Part shown: positions 1 to 7,222 of the stretch, piece by piece
How the letters are laid out: each line of letters starts with the position of its first letter
Numbering within the stretch: the stretch's first letter is position 1
Source of the DNA: Gammaproteobacteria bacterium UBA6968
GTDB taxonomy: Bacteria > Pseudomonadota > Gammaproteobacteria > Pseudomonadales > Azotimanducaceae
Direction of reading: 5' to 3'
DNA: 10,342 bases
NCBI GenBank assembly: GCA_002450255.1
Contig: DJYW01000148.1
Coordinates: 1-10,342 of the forward strand
Translations under genes and position numbers: made by a program
The notes under the pieces: generated by a model
Told to the model about the DNA's origin: nothing
Database searches by the model: none
The model's input: only the letters and a program-made list of their open reading frames with translations

Positions 1-70
1 TTTTTTTAAAAAATCATCAATTGTTAGTTTTCAGGCGATTTAACCGAGAGCACTAAAATCCAGTTCGATC

Positions 71-114
71 ATTTTTTTACATTAGTGAAGGAATTCTGAA
101 ATATTTTTTTACAT
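71..114. repeat. 12-bp direct repeat upstream of receptor gene
   Basis: The 12-mer ATTTTTTTACAT occurs exactly at 71-82 and again at 103-114. The start-to-start spacing is 32 bp, close to three helical turns, so both copies would face the same side of the DNA. They lie 110-153 bp before the receptor start codon. This could be a pair of regulator binding sites, or simply AT-rich promoter DNA. The repeat is directly visible; any function is inference. Confidence 0.5.
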
Positions 115-135
115 ATGAACTTTTTGTGATAACTT
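108..135 (+). promoter_or_regulatory. Weak candidate sigma-70 promoter for the receptor gene
   Basis: TTTACA at 108-113 matches five of six bases of the -35 consensus. TAACTT at 130-135, after a 16-bp spacer, is a poor -10 with three of six matches. The -35 candidate overlaps the second copy of the direct repeat, which would suit regulation by a factor bound there. The call rests on sequence resemblance only. Confidence 0.25.
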
Positions 136-223
136 GCCCGACCACTAAAGGGAGATGGTGGTTTTTGATCCGACCCACGGAACGAAACATCACTTTTGGA
201 TAAGAAAAATAAAGGGAGAAGTA

Positions 224-3124
224 ATGAAGATAGTTACGCTATTCAGCAGACTGTCCGGTCTTGTAGTACTTGCGCTCAGCACCTTGAGCCTTTCGGTTCA
301 AGCGGAGGAAGCAGCAGGAGAAATCGAAGAAGTAGTCGTTACCGGCTCTTTCATTAAAGGCACACCGATCGACTCAGAATCACCCGTTACCATTTTAGAA
401 CGGGACCAACTGACTCGACAGGGATCGCCAAGCATCGTTGAAATCGTAAGACGATTGAGCGCGAGCTCAGGCATAGACGGTGAATCAAATCAGTTCCAAT
501 CTAATGCGTCGGAAGGCGTTGCGAACGTCAATATTCGCGGCCTCGGACCGCAACGCACGTTGGTACTTCTTAACGGTCGTCGCCAGGTACCTGTACCGCA
601 GCGACTCCCTGGCGGACGCTTCGTTGACGTGAACTCTTTTCCGCGTATGGCGATTGAAACCGTTGAGGTTTTGAAAGAAGGCGCTGCAGCAACCTACGGA
701 TCCGACGCGATCGCAGGGGTTGTCAACTTCAAGACTCGCGCAAAGTTCCAGGGATTCCAATTCAGCGTTGGCACCCAAAGCATCCAGGACAGCGACGGTA
801 ACCAAGAGTTTGGCGCTATCTTTGGCACGCAGTTGGGAGAATTTGACTGGGTCACGTCATTCGGTTACGAGCAACGCTCCGAGCTGAGCTTGCGTGACCG
901 AGGCTTCTCCCAGTTGCCATACTCTGACAACCCACAAGGCGGTTGGTCTAGTATTGGCAACCCAGGTGTTTTCTTTATGCCTTCTGAAGCTGGTAGCACG
1001 TTTGGCGCTCTGCCAGGCTTGTCGGCAAACGGCACCAAGGACCCCAACTGTGAAGCACTGGGCGGCGTTAACAACAGCCTATTCTGCCGCTTCCGCTATA
1101 CCGACTTTGACAACCTCATCGAAGATGAAGAGCGCTATCAACTATTCTCTGAGTTAAACGGCGAGCTTGCTAATGGCGTTGGCTTACATGTTGAGTTCAT
1201 GTACTCCAGGATTGATCTGCCTAACTGGAAGACATCGCCCTCCTATCCTCCGCAAGCATTGTTTGGCGACATTCAATACGTGCCACAGGATCATCCCGGT
1301 CTTGTAGCGATGGCTGCCAAGTATCCACAGTTCGACAAGTACGCAACTGTGCAGACCGACGAAAACGGTGACCCGATCGCGGGCACTGGCGAAGGTACAA
1401 TTTTTTACGGACGTATCACTGGCGTGGCGGGCTTTAAAGGACAACCTGTTGGCCGCTCCGCTATTCGCGAATACGATACCTTCCGTTTTGCTGCTGCCCT
1501 CGACGGTGAGTTCGATAACGGCATCGGTTGGGACGTTGGCGTCACTTACTCCAATTCACAAAGCGCCTTGGAAGGCGTGGATGCTGAAATCGGACGTACC
1601 AAGCTTGCATTCAGCGGGTTCGGTGGCAACAGCTGTGCGGCTACTCTGGACAGCAGCGGTGACCTCGTTACAAACGGTGCCGTCGCAGGCCAAGGCGGAT
1701 GCCTCTACTACAATCCGTTCTCAAACGCGATCCAAACCTCTTATGCTCAGTCTAGTTACGGCTATAGCAACCCTGACTATGACGCCAGCGTAGCGAACAG
1801 CGTAGAAGTGCTGCAGTACCTGGATGCTAATTCAAAAACCGAGTCAGAAGCCGGTCTGTTTGTCTTGGACGTTGTGTTCCAAGGTGACCTGTTTGACGGC
1901 GTCGCTGCTTGGGCTGGTGGTTATCAGTATCGTCGTATTGATCTCGAGAGCAATCTGGACGATCTAATCAATGTTGAGCTCAACCCCTGTAAATTTGCTG
2001 GCCAGACTGACTGTGACGCTCAAACCGGCCGCCGCAGCTTCCTCGCTGCTGGTCGCGAAATCGACGCTGATCAAGACATCCACGCTATGTTTTTCGAAAC
2101 AGCTATGGACGTTAGCGAGCAGTTGGATCTGCAACTTGCAGTTCGCTACGAAGACTACGGCGAGTCCACCACTTTCGACCCAAAATTGGCGGCACGTTTC
2201 AACCTAAACGACTTTGTTACCTTCCGTGGTTCAGTACAGACCACCTTCCGCGGTCCTGATCTGGATGCGATCAACGAAAGCCGCGTCACTGCGTTGTCAT
2301 ATGTTGGCCCAACCGCTGCATTTAAAGCGATCGACTACATCGGTAACGCTGCGGTCGAACCAGAAAGTGCATTCACATACAACTTCGGCGCAATCCTCAG
2401 CCCGATTGAAGATCTAACCATCACTCTGGACTACTGGAGCTATGACTTCGATAACCCAATTGTCGCAGAAGACTTCAACGCTATCGTTGGTGCATATGCT
2501 GCGGGCGGAGCTGCTAAGAGTGCTGTTCAGGCACAAATCTTCTGTACTGGCTCTGGCAACGATGGCAGCTGCGCAGCATCTGGCATCGAGCGAGTTGAAG
2601 TAGAGACCATTAACGGTCCTTCTATTAAGACCACAGGTATCGACTTGTTTATCGATTATCAAATCCCACTCGGTGCTGGTATAGCTAACTTCGGTACCGA
2701 CATCAGCCAGACCCTGGAATATACTCAAGACGCTTATTACAAAGGTGGGGCTTTGATCACCGCAGAATATGATGCGTCTGGTTACCTGAACGCAGGTCGT
2801 GGCGCACGTCCACTGCCTGATATGAAGGGCCGTGTGTTCGGCGAATACAATATTGGGAATCATAACTTCCTGCTCTACGCAAACTTCATTGCCGAGTATG
2901 AAGACGAGCGTTATGCGGACACCATGGTTGACTCACAAACGACTTATGACTTCCACTACCAGTTGTCACTCTTAGACGAGGCAGCTCGCGTGACTCTTTC
3001 TGCCATCAATATGACGGACGAGGAGCCACCTGTTGCGCGCGTCGATCTAAGCTACGACGGTTACACGCATAATGCGTTTGGTCGAATGATCAAGCTGGGC
3101 TTTGAGTACACGCTCGGTAACTAA
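224..3124 (+). CDS. TonB-dependent outer-membrane receptor
   Basis: This is an outer-membrane gated channel that takes up a substrate with energy from TonB-ExbBD; the ligand cannot be read from sequence. I chose the ATG at 224, not the in-frame ATG at 155. It is preceded by AAAGGGAGAA at 211-220, and translation from it opens directly with a signal peptide (residues 1-27, cleavage after VQA). A TonB box, IEEVVVTG, sits at 34-41. The plug domain covers about 45-170, with NIRGLG from 103, LLNGRR, and the plug-end motif GSDAIAGVVN at 159-168. The rest (about 171-966) is a 22-strand type barrel ending in a final strand with MIKLGFEYTL. The protein is longer than classical siderophore receptors and resembles the large receptors common in marine and xanthomonad-type proteobacteria. 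It has exactly eight cysteines in four local pairs: 276/288, 471/493, 589/597 and 774/783. They probably form disulfides in extracellular loops. An intrinsic terminator follows directly. Family assignment is firm; substrate is unknown. Confidence 0.95.
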   Translation: MKIVTLFSRLSGLVVLALSTLSLSVQAEEAAGEIEEVVVTGSFIKGTPIDSESPVTILERDQLTRQGSPSIVEIVRRLSASSGIDGESNQFQSNASEGVANVNIRGLGPQRTLVLLNGRRQVPVPQRLPGGRFVDVNSFPRMAIETVEVLKEGAAATYGSDAIAGVVNFKTRAKFQGFQFSVGTQSIQDSDGNQEFGAIFGTQLGEFDWVTSFGYEQRSELSLRDRGFSQLPYSDNPQGGWSSIGNPGVFFMPSEAGSTFGALPGLSANGTKDPNCEALGGVNNSLFCRFRYTDFDNLIEDEERYQLFSELNGELANGVGLHVEFMYSRIDLPNWKTSPSYPPQALFGDIQYVPQDHPGLVAMAAKYPQFDKYATVQTDENGDPIAGTGEGTIFYGRITGVAGFKGQPVGRSAIREYDTFRFAAALDGEFDNGIGWDVGVTYSNSQSALEGVDAEIGRTKLAFSGFGGNSCAATLDSSGDLVTNGAVAGQGGCLYYNPFSNAIQTSYAQSSYGYSNPDYDASVANSVEVLQYLDANSKTESEAGLFVLDVVFQGDLFDGVAAWAGGYQYRRIDLESNLDDLINVELNPCKFAGQTDCDAQTGRRSFLAAGREIDADQDIHAMFFETAMDVSEQLDLQLAVRYEDYGESTTFDPKLAARFNLNDFVTFRGSVQTTFRGPDLDAINESRVTALSYVGPTAAFKAIDYIGNAAVEPESAFTYNFGAILSPIEDLTITLDYWSYDFDNPIVAEDFNAIVGAYAAGGAAKSAVQAQIFCTGSGNDGSCAASGIERVEVETINGPSIKTTGIDLFIDYQIPLGAGIANFGTDISQTLEYTQDAYYKGGALITAEYDASGYLNAGRGARPLPDMKGRVFGEYNIGNHNFLLYANFIAEYEDERYADTMVDSQTTYDFHYQLSLLDEAARVTLSAINMTDEEPPVARVDLSYDGYTHNAFGRMIKLGFEYTLGN

Positions 3125-3158
3125 ATCGATTGCAGCTTAGCTGTAGGCTGATTGGAAA

Positions 3159-3184
3159 AGCGTCGCTCTGCGGCGCTTTTTTTT
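3159..3184 (+). terminator. Rho-independent terminator after the receptor gene
   Basis: An 8-bp stem, AGCGTCGC (3159-3166) with GCGGCGCT (3170-3177), contains one G-T wobble and a TCT loop. Eight consecutive T residues (3177-3184) follow. A smaller hairpin, TGCAGC/GCTGTA at 3131-3145, lies between it and the stop codon. This separates the receptor transcript from the downstream operon. Confidence 0.9.
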
Positions 3185-3234
3185 GCCTGAAATTCCGGAC
3201 AACGTTGGAAATTATCGCTTCAATCCGTTCAGGC
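3185..3234. repeat. Inverted repeat in the receptor-to-iorA intergenic gap
   Basis: GCCTGAA at 3185-3191 pairs perfectly with TTCAGGC at 3228-3234. Inside it, CGGA (3196-3199) pairs with TCCG (3224-3227) after a four-base bulge on one side, leaving a 24-nt loop. It begins immediately after the T tract of the terminator. It could be an RNA structure, an operator half-site pair or chance. No promoter in this gap (3185-3386) is convincing to me. Confidence 0.35.
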
Positions 3235-3386
3235 TTGCAGTAACTCGCGTATATCTCATCAGGGCGCTGGACTGGCGGGCATGCACTTCACTACACTGAA
3301 GCGGTAACGCTCCCAGTTGTTATCCCTAACTTTTACAAGACTTAAAAACAAAAGACTTTCAAAGATTAACTAACGAGGCACGAGAT

Positions 3387-3863
3387 ATGGCTGCTATTAA
3401 AGTTAATATCAATGATAAAACTCATACCATTGAAGCCAGCGAAGACATGCCGCTGCTCTGGGCAATTAGAGATATTGTTGGACTCACTGGTACTAAATTC
3501 GGATGCGGCATAGGCCAATGCGGTGCCTGTACTGTGCACTTAAACGGCAAACCCGTGCGCAGCTGCTTGCTCCCCGTCGGCGCGCTTGATGGCCAATCCG
3601 TGACAACTATCGAAGGTCTTGCCGATGCCGCAGGCTTACACCCACTGCAGCAAACCTGGATTGATCAGGATGTGGCCCAATGTGGCTATTGCCAAACTGG
3701 CCAGATCATGTCTGCAGCTGCACTTTTGGCCGAAAACAGCAAACCCAGCGACGCAGACATAGATGCCGCGATGGCCGGCAACTACTGCCGTTGCGGCACG
3801 TATATTCGCATCCGCCAAGCCGTCCATACCGCCGCGTTAGCTATCAACGCTGCCGGCAAATAA
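3387..3863 (+). CDS. iorA: [2Fe-2S] small subunit of an isoquinoline 1-oxidoreductase-like molybdenum hydroxylase
   Basis: This is the electron-transfer subunit of a xanthine dehydrogenase-family molybdoenzyme. It passes electrons from the molybdenum site of the large subunit encoded next. At 158 residues it has the full family length. The N-terminal plant-ferredoxin-type domain binds one cluster through C40, C45, C48 and C60 (pattern CGIGQCGAC plus a later Cys). The C-terminal helical domain binds the second through C99, C102, C134 and C136 (CGYC and CRC). All eight ligands are present. The start is supported by GAGG at 3375-3378. There is no signal peptide, so it is expected to cross the membrane folded, carried by the Tat signal of its partner. 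The stop is 12 bp before the partner's start, so the two are co-transcribed. IorA-type is a closer fit than carbon-monoxide or xanthine dehydrogenase small subunits because the partner is a Tat-exported IorB-like protein. The gene symbol marks similarity; the true substrate may be an aldehyde or another N-heterocycle. Confidence 0.9.
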   Translation: MAAIKVNINDKTHTIEASEDMPLLWAIRDIVGLTGTKFGCGIGQCGACTVHLNGKPVRSCLLPVGALDGQSVTTIEGLADAAGLHPLQQTWIDQDVAQCGYCQTGQIMSAAALLAENSKPSDADIDAAMAGNYCRCGTYIRIRQAVHTAALAINAAGK

Positions 3864-3875
3864 AAGGAGTAGACA

Positions 3876-6101
3876 ATGCAAAATAAAATCGCAAAGAACA
3901 GTCAACTCTCGCGCCGCAACTTCATCAAAATCAGCGGCCTGGTCGGTGGCGGATTGATGCTTGGTAATCCACTCCAGACGCTCGCCGCAAGCGGCGAAGT
4001 GAGCGCAGGCACACTGGAACACTCTGAGCTCAATGCCTATGTCCAGATCAAGCCAGATGGCAGTATTCTCATTTACAGCGGCTCACCTGAAATGGGTCAG
4101 GGCATCAAAACCTCGTTACCCATGATCGTGGCCGAAGAAATGGGCGCCGCCTGGAACGACGTGGTTGTTGAACAAACGCCAGAAGTCGATACCGAAAAAT
4201 ATGGCCGGCAGTCTACTGGCGGCTCGTATACAGTTTTTCTCAATTGGAATCTCATGCGCGAGATGGGAGCCAGTGCACGCGAAATGCTCATCGGTGCCGC
4301 TGCCGAAATCATGGAGCTGCCACGCACAGAACTGAAAACGGAAGACAGTCGCGTTAAACACCTCTATAGCAACCGTTCCAGGACTTTTGCAGAGCTGGCA
4401 ACGCTTGCGGCCAAACAACCCGTTCCAGACAAGACCACGCTAACCTTCCGCGAGCGCGAAGACTACCGAATTCTTGGCACCTCCAAGAGCCAAGTCGACT
4501 CGCTGGAAATCGTAACCGGCCAGGGCGACTATGGTATAGACACTCGCGTACCCGATATGTTGTATGGCAGCTATACCAAGTGCCCTGCTGTTGGCGGCAC
4601 CTTGGTTTCGGCAAACCTGGAGGACGTTAAAAAAATGCCCGGTGTGGTCGATGCCTACATCATTAAAGGTAATGGCGACGTGCGCGAATTGTTAGATGGT
4701 GTCGGCATCGTCGGCACCAGCACGTGGGCAGTTTTTAACGCGCGCAAAGCACTGCAGATAGAATGGGATGAGTCCGACGCCTCAAAAGATAACTGGGATG
4801 AGTTCGTCGCCTTCGCCAAAGAACAGAGCAATACTGGCGATGCAGTGCTGTTTGAAACAGGCGAACTCGAATCTGCAATCGATGCAGACAACAACTCTGT
4901 TATCAGCAGTTTTTATGAATACCCTTACCTCACCCATTTATGCCTCGAACCCATGAATTGCACGGCGGATTACCGATCAGGTCGCAGTGGCAACAAGGAT
5001 CACCTGGAAGTTTGGCTGCCTACGCAGAGCGGCCCGCGCTTCCAAACTCTGGCAAAGAATCGCTACGGATTGGAGGCTGAACAACTGACTACCCACGTAA
5101 AACGTATGGGCGGCAGCTTCGGCCGACGCACCTCGGGTGAATATATCTGTGAAGCGATCGAGCTGAGCAAGCTGTCCGGACGCCCGGTCAAACTGACTTG
5201 GTCTCGGGAAGACAGCATTCAACACGACTTTTTCCGTGAAGGAGGCTTCTGCCGAGTGCGCGGGGCCATCACACCGGAAGGTAAATTAGCTGGCTGGGAA
5301 GAGCACACAATTGGGGTGAAAGTCGGCGGCAAACCGTCGCGTTTTACCGGCGTGCGCAAAAATTCATTTCCACTCAACACAGCCGCGAATGCGCGTGGAT
5401 CGCTAACGACTTACGCCATGGATACACCGGTGGGTCCATGGCGGGCACCGTTTTCGAATACTCATGCCTTTGCGTCGCAGTGTTTTATCGATGAACTCGC
5501 TCATGCAGCCGGGCGTGATCACCTGGAGTTTTTGCTCGAAATGATGGGCGAGCCGCGCTGGCTCAAAGATCAAGACATCCGTGCCATGAATACGGGCCGA
5601 GCAAGCGGTGTCATCAAACTAGCCGCAGAAAAAGCCGGTTGGGGCAAAACCATGCAGAAGGGTCATGGCTTAGGACTGGCATTTTATTTCTGCCATGCCG
5701 CCCATGTTGCAGAAGTCGCGCATGTGAGCGTTACCGACGACAACAAAGTGACCGTCCATCGTGTGACGACGGCAGTCGATGTCGGGCCAATCATTAATAT
5801 GAGCGGTGCCTTGAACCAGGTTCAGGGTTCAATTATGGATGGCTACAGTGCCATGGCTGGGCAGAAAATCACTATGCGAGACGGGCGTATTCAGGAAACG
5901 AATTTAGACCAATATCCTGTACTGCGCATCGGTGCCGCGCCAGAGGTCGACGTGCACTTTATTCAAAGTGATTTCTCGCCTACCGGTTTGGGCGAACCCG
6001 CACTACCGCCACTGGCACCAGCCGTTGCGAATGCGATGTTCCGAGCCACCGGTAAGCGCGTGCGTACGATGCCGCTAGCGGACCTGGGCTACTCGGTCTA
6101 A
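3876..6101 (+). CDS. iorB: Molybdopterin-binding large subunit, IorB-like, Tat-exported
   Basis: This is the catalytic subunit of a periplasmic molybdenum hydroxylase or aldehyde dehydrogenase, binding a molybdopterin-dinucleotide cofactor. The 741 residues match the IorB size class. The N-terminus carries a twin-arginine signal, SRRNFIK at 12-18, followed by a glycine-rich hydrophobic stretch and an Ala-rich cleavage region near 35-40. Cofactor-binding motifs follow: EMGQG (72-76), an aldehyde oxidase-type a/b hammerhead region from about 213, MGGSFGRR (411-418) and VGPWRAP (519-525). The C-terminal GLGEP places the expected catalytic glutamate at E707. A strong ribosome site (AAGGAG at 3864-3869) supports the ATG at 3876. 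Nothing is truncated. IorB-type enzymes are known to hydroxylate isoquinoline next to nitrogen with water-derived oxygen; relatives oxidise aldehydes, so substrate is open. Family members often use a c-type cytochrome as acceptor, and their maturation needs XdhC-like and nucleotidyltransferase proteins. None of these is encoded in this window. Confidence 0.92.
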   Translation: MQNKIAKNSQLSRRNFIKISGLVGGGLMLGNPLQTLAASGEVSAGTLEHSELNAYVQIKPDGSILIYSGSPEMGQGIKTSLPMIVAEEMGAAWNDVVVEQTPEVDTEKYGRQSTGGSYTVFLNWNLMREMGASAREMLIGAAAEIMELPRTELKTEDSRVKHLYSNRSRTFAELATLAAKQPVPDKTTLTFREREDYRILGTSKSQVDSLEIVTGQGDYGIDTRVPDMLYGSYTKCPAVGGTLVSANLEDVKKMPGVVDAYIIKGNGDVRELLDGVGIVGTSTWAVFNARKALQIEWDESDASKDNWDEFVAFAKEQSNTGDAVLFETGELESAIDADNNSVISSFYEYPYLTHLCLEPMNCTADYRSGRSGNKDHLEVWLPTQSGPRFQTLAKNRYGLEAEQLTTHVKRMGGSFGRRTSGEYICEAIELSKLSGRPVKLTWSREDSIQHDFFREGGFCRVRGAITPEGKLAGWEEHTIGVKVGGKPSRFTGVRKNSFPLNTAANARGSLTTYAMDTPVGPWRAPFSNTHAFASQCFIDELAHAAGRDHLEFLLEMMGEPRWLKDQDIRAMNTGRASGVIKLAAEKAGWGKTMQKGHGLGLAFYFCHAAHVAEVAHVSVTDDNKVTVHRVTTAVDVGPIINMSGALNQVQGSIMDGYSAMAGQKITMRDGRIQETNLDQYPVLRIGAAPEVDVHFIQSDFSPTGLGEPALPPLAPAVANAMFRATGKRVRTMPLADLGYSV

Positions 6102-6144
6102 TAGTGATCGCGCAATCTACGAATTAGAGTGCCCGGTACTGCTG

Positions 6145-6170
6145 CAGGCCGCTGTGGCTGCAGCGGCCTG
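6145..6170 (+). terminator. Strong GC hairpin after the iorAB-like operon
   Basis: A perfect 10-bp stem, CAGGCCGCTG (6145-6154) with CAGCGGCCTG (6161-6170), has a 6-nt loop and lies 44 bp past the stop codon. No T tract follows, so it is not a canonical intrinsic terminator. It may protect the mRNA 3' end or assist factor-dependent termination. Confidence 0.5.
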
Positions 6171-6196
6171 TCCTGGCCGAGTTTGCGTGGAGGCCT

Positions 6197-6218
6197 CTAG
6201 CGTTTGTGGTCACGCTAG
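6197..6218. repeat. Second inverted repeat in the iorB-to-methyltransferase gap
   Basis: CTAGCGT (6197-6203) pairs with ACGCTAG (6212-6218) around an 8-nt loop. It lies 27 bp after the first hairpin and about 120 bp before the next start codon. It may be part of a composite terminator or an operator for the methyltransferase gene. Structure is visible; role is inference. Confidence 0.4.
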
Positions 6219-6302
6219 GTTGCAGCGACATTGTTGCGCGGGGCCCTTTAATCAGCGAAGTGTCACCTTCTATCCCTGCAGCGCAGCGACCCGGCCCGTT
6301 CC

Positions 6303-6311
6303 TGCTAGATT
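6303..6311 (+). promoter_or_regulatory. Weak extended -10 promoter candidate for the methyltransferase gene
   Basis: TGCTAGATT at 6303-6311 fits an extended -10 pattern (TG, one base, then TAGATT with four of six consensus matches). It lies about 30 bp before the start codon. There is no recognisable -35 at the right spacing. Confidence 0.25.
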
Positions 6312-6340
6312 AACCAATCACTGAGTTATGCGGAGCAACA

Positions 6341-7141
6341 ATGCAAGGTGTTTCAGCTAGTGACGGTAGACCTATCGATTGGGGGAAAACCGCCCAAGAC
6401 TACGCACGTTATCGACCTGGACCACCACTGAGTTTTTATCACCGGCTAAGCGGATTCGGCATTGGCCATAGCGGGCAAAAACTGCTCGACTTGGCAACCG
6501 GAACCGGCGTAATCGCTCGTCAAATGGCCGCTCAAGGCTGTCAAGTCACCGCCTCGGATATTGCCGAAGATCAAGTCGCTATGGCGAGCGCCCTCGCCAA
6601 GCAGCAGGGACTCACCATCGACTTTTCCGTAAACCCCGCTGAGCATTGTGACTACCCTACCGACACATTCGACGTCATTACCGCAAACCAATGCTTTTTG
6701 TACCTTGATGCATCAACGCTTATGCCGTTGATCTTGAAATGGCTAAAGCCTGACGGCGTGTTGGTGATTTCGCATTTTTCGTGGTTACCTCGGATTGATA
6801 AGATTGCTCAGGCGAGCGAAGCACTCATACTCGAGCACAACCCAAATTGGAGTGCTTCTGATTATTCAGGACACACAGCACCGGCCTATCCTGGCTTGGA
6901 TCGGTGGATGCACTACAACGGTTACTTTTACTATGACGAGGCCATTGCATTCAGTCGAGCCGATTGGTGTGGTCGCATCCGAGCCTCGCGCGGCATAGGC
7001 GCTTCGCTGACCGAGGCGGAAGTCGCAACCTTTGATGCCGCTCACGACGTCCTACTCAGAAAAATCGCCGGAGATACGTTTACCGTGACTCACCGTATCG
7101 ACGCGCACATTCTGCGGGTAGGCACGTCAGGAGGCGATTAG
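6341..7141 (+). CDS. Class I SAM-dependent methyltransferase
   Basis: This is a cytoplasmic methyltransferase of the Methyltransf_11/25 type, 266 residues, with unknown acceptor. After an N-terminal segment containing DWGKTAQDYARYRPG (13-27), motif I reads DLATGTG at 50-56, a variant of the usual DxGxGxG with Ala in place of the first Gly. The acidic residue that would bind the SAM ribose is D73, in ASDI. FDVITANQ (110-117) is the mid-domain strand and LKPDGVLVIS (135-144) the motif III strand. The start is supported by GGAG at 6332-6335. The C-terminal half is rich in aromatics (W, Y) and may form the acceptor pocket. The gene stands alone, 240 bp after the preceding operon and convergent with the transporter. 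Nothing in the sequence names a pathway, and the core is intact. Confidence 0.88.
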   Translation: MQGVSASDGRPIDWGKTAQDYARYRPGPPLSFYHRLSGFGIGHSGQKLLDLATGTGVIARQMAAQGCQVTASDIAEDQVAMASALAKQQGLTIDFSVNPAEHCDYPTDTFDVITANQCFLYLDASTLMPLILKWLKPDGVLVISHFSWLPRIDKIAQASEALILEHNPNWSASDYSGHTAPAYPGLDRWMHYNGYFYYDEAIAFSRADWCGRIRASRGIGASLTEAEVATFDAAHDVLLRKIAGDTFTVTHRIDAHILRVGTSGGD

Positions 7142-7184
7142 TCGCCGGCGATATTCTTAGCGACTGCCGAGTTTATCCCGACAA

Positions 7185-7208
7185 GTCTGATCGATCTTGC
7201 GATCAGAC
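7185..7208. terminator. Hairpin between convergent genes
   Basis: A perfect 9-bp stem, GTCTGATCG (7185-7193) with CGATCAGAC (7200-7208), has a 6-nt loop. It sits in the 81-bp gap between the convergent methyltransferase and transporter stops, so it may serve as a shared terminator. Neither strand has a proper T tract after the stem. A short palindrome, TCGCCGGCGA, is at 7142-7151. Confidence 0.5.
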
Positions 7209-7222
7209 CTAACGCCCCTGAG

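Noticed and set aside
155..223. A longer receptor start at the ATG at 155
   Set aside because: The added 23 residues are charged and would bury the signal peptide, while the ATG at 224 has a good ribosome site and begins the signal peptide directly.
2414..2863. 149-codon open frame on the minus strand inside the receptor gene
   Set aside because: It lies wholly antisense to a well-supported gene, has no recognisable domain or ribosome site, and its composition follows the complementary codons.
3317..3345. Promoter TTGTTA - 17 bp - ACTTAA before the iorA-like gene
   Set aside because: The -10 match is too poor to support a call.
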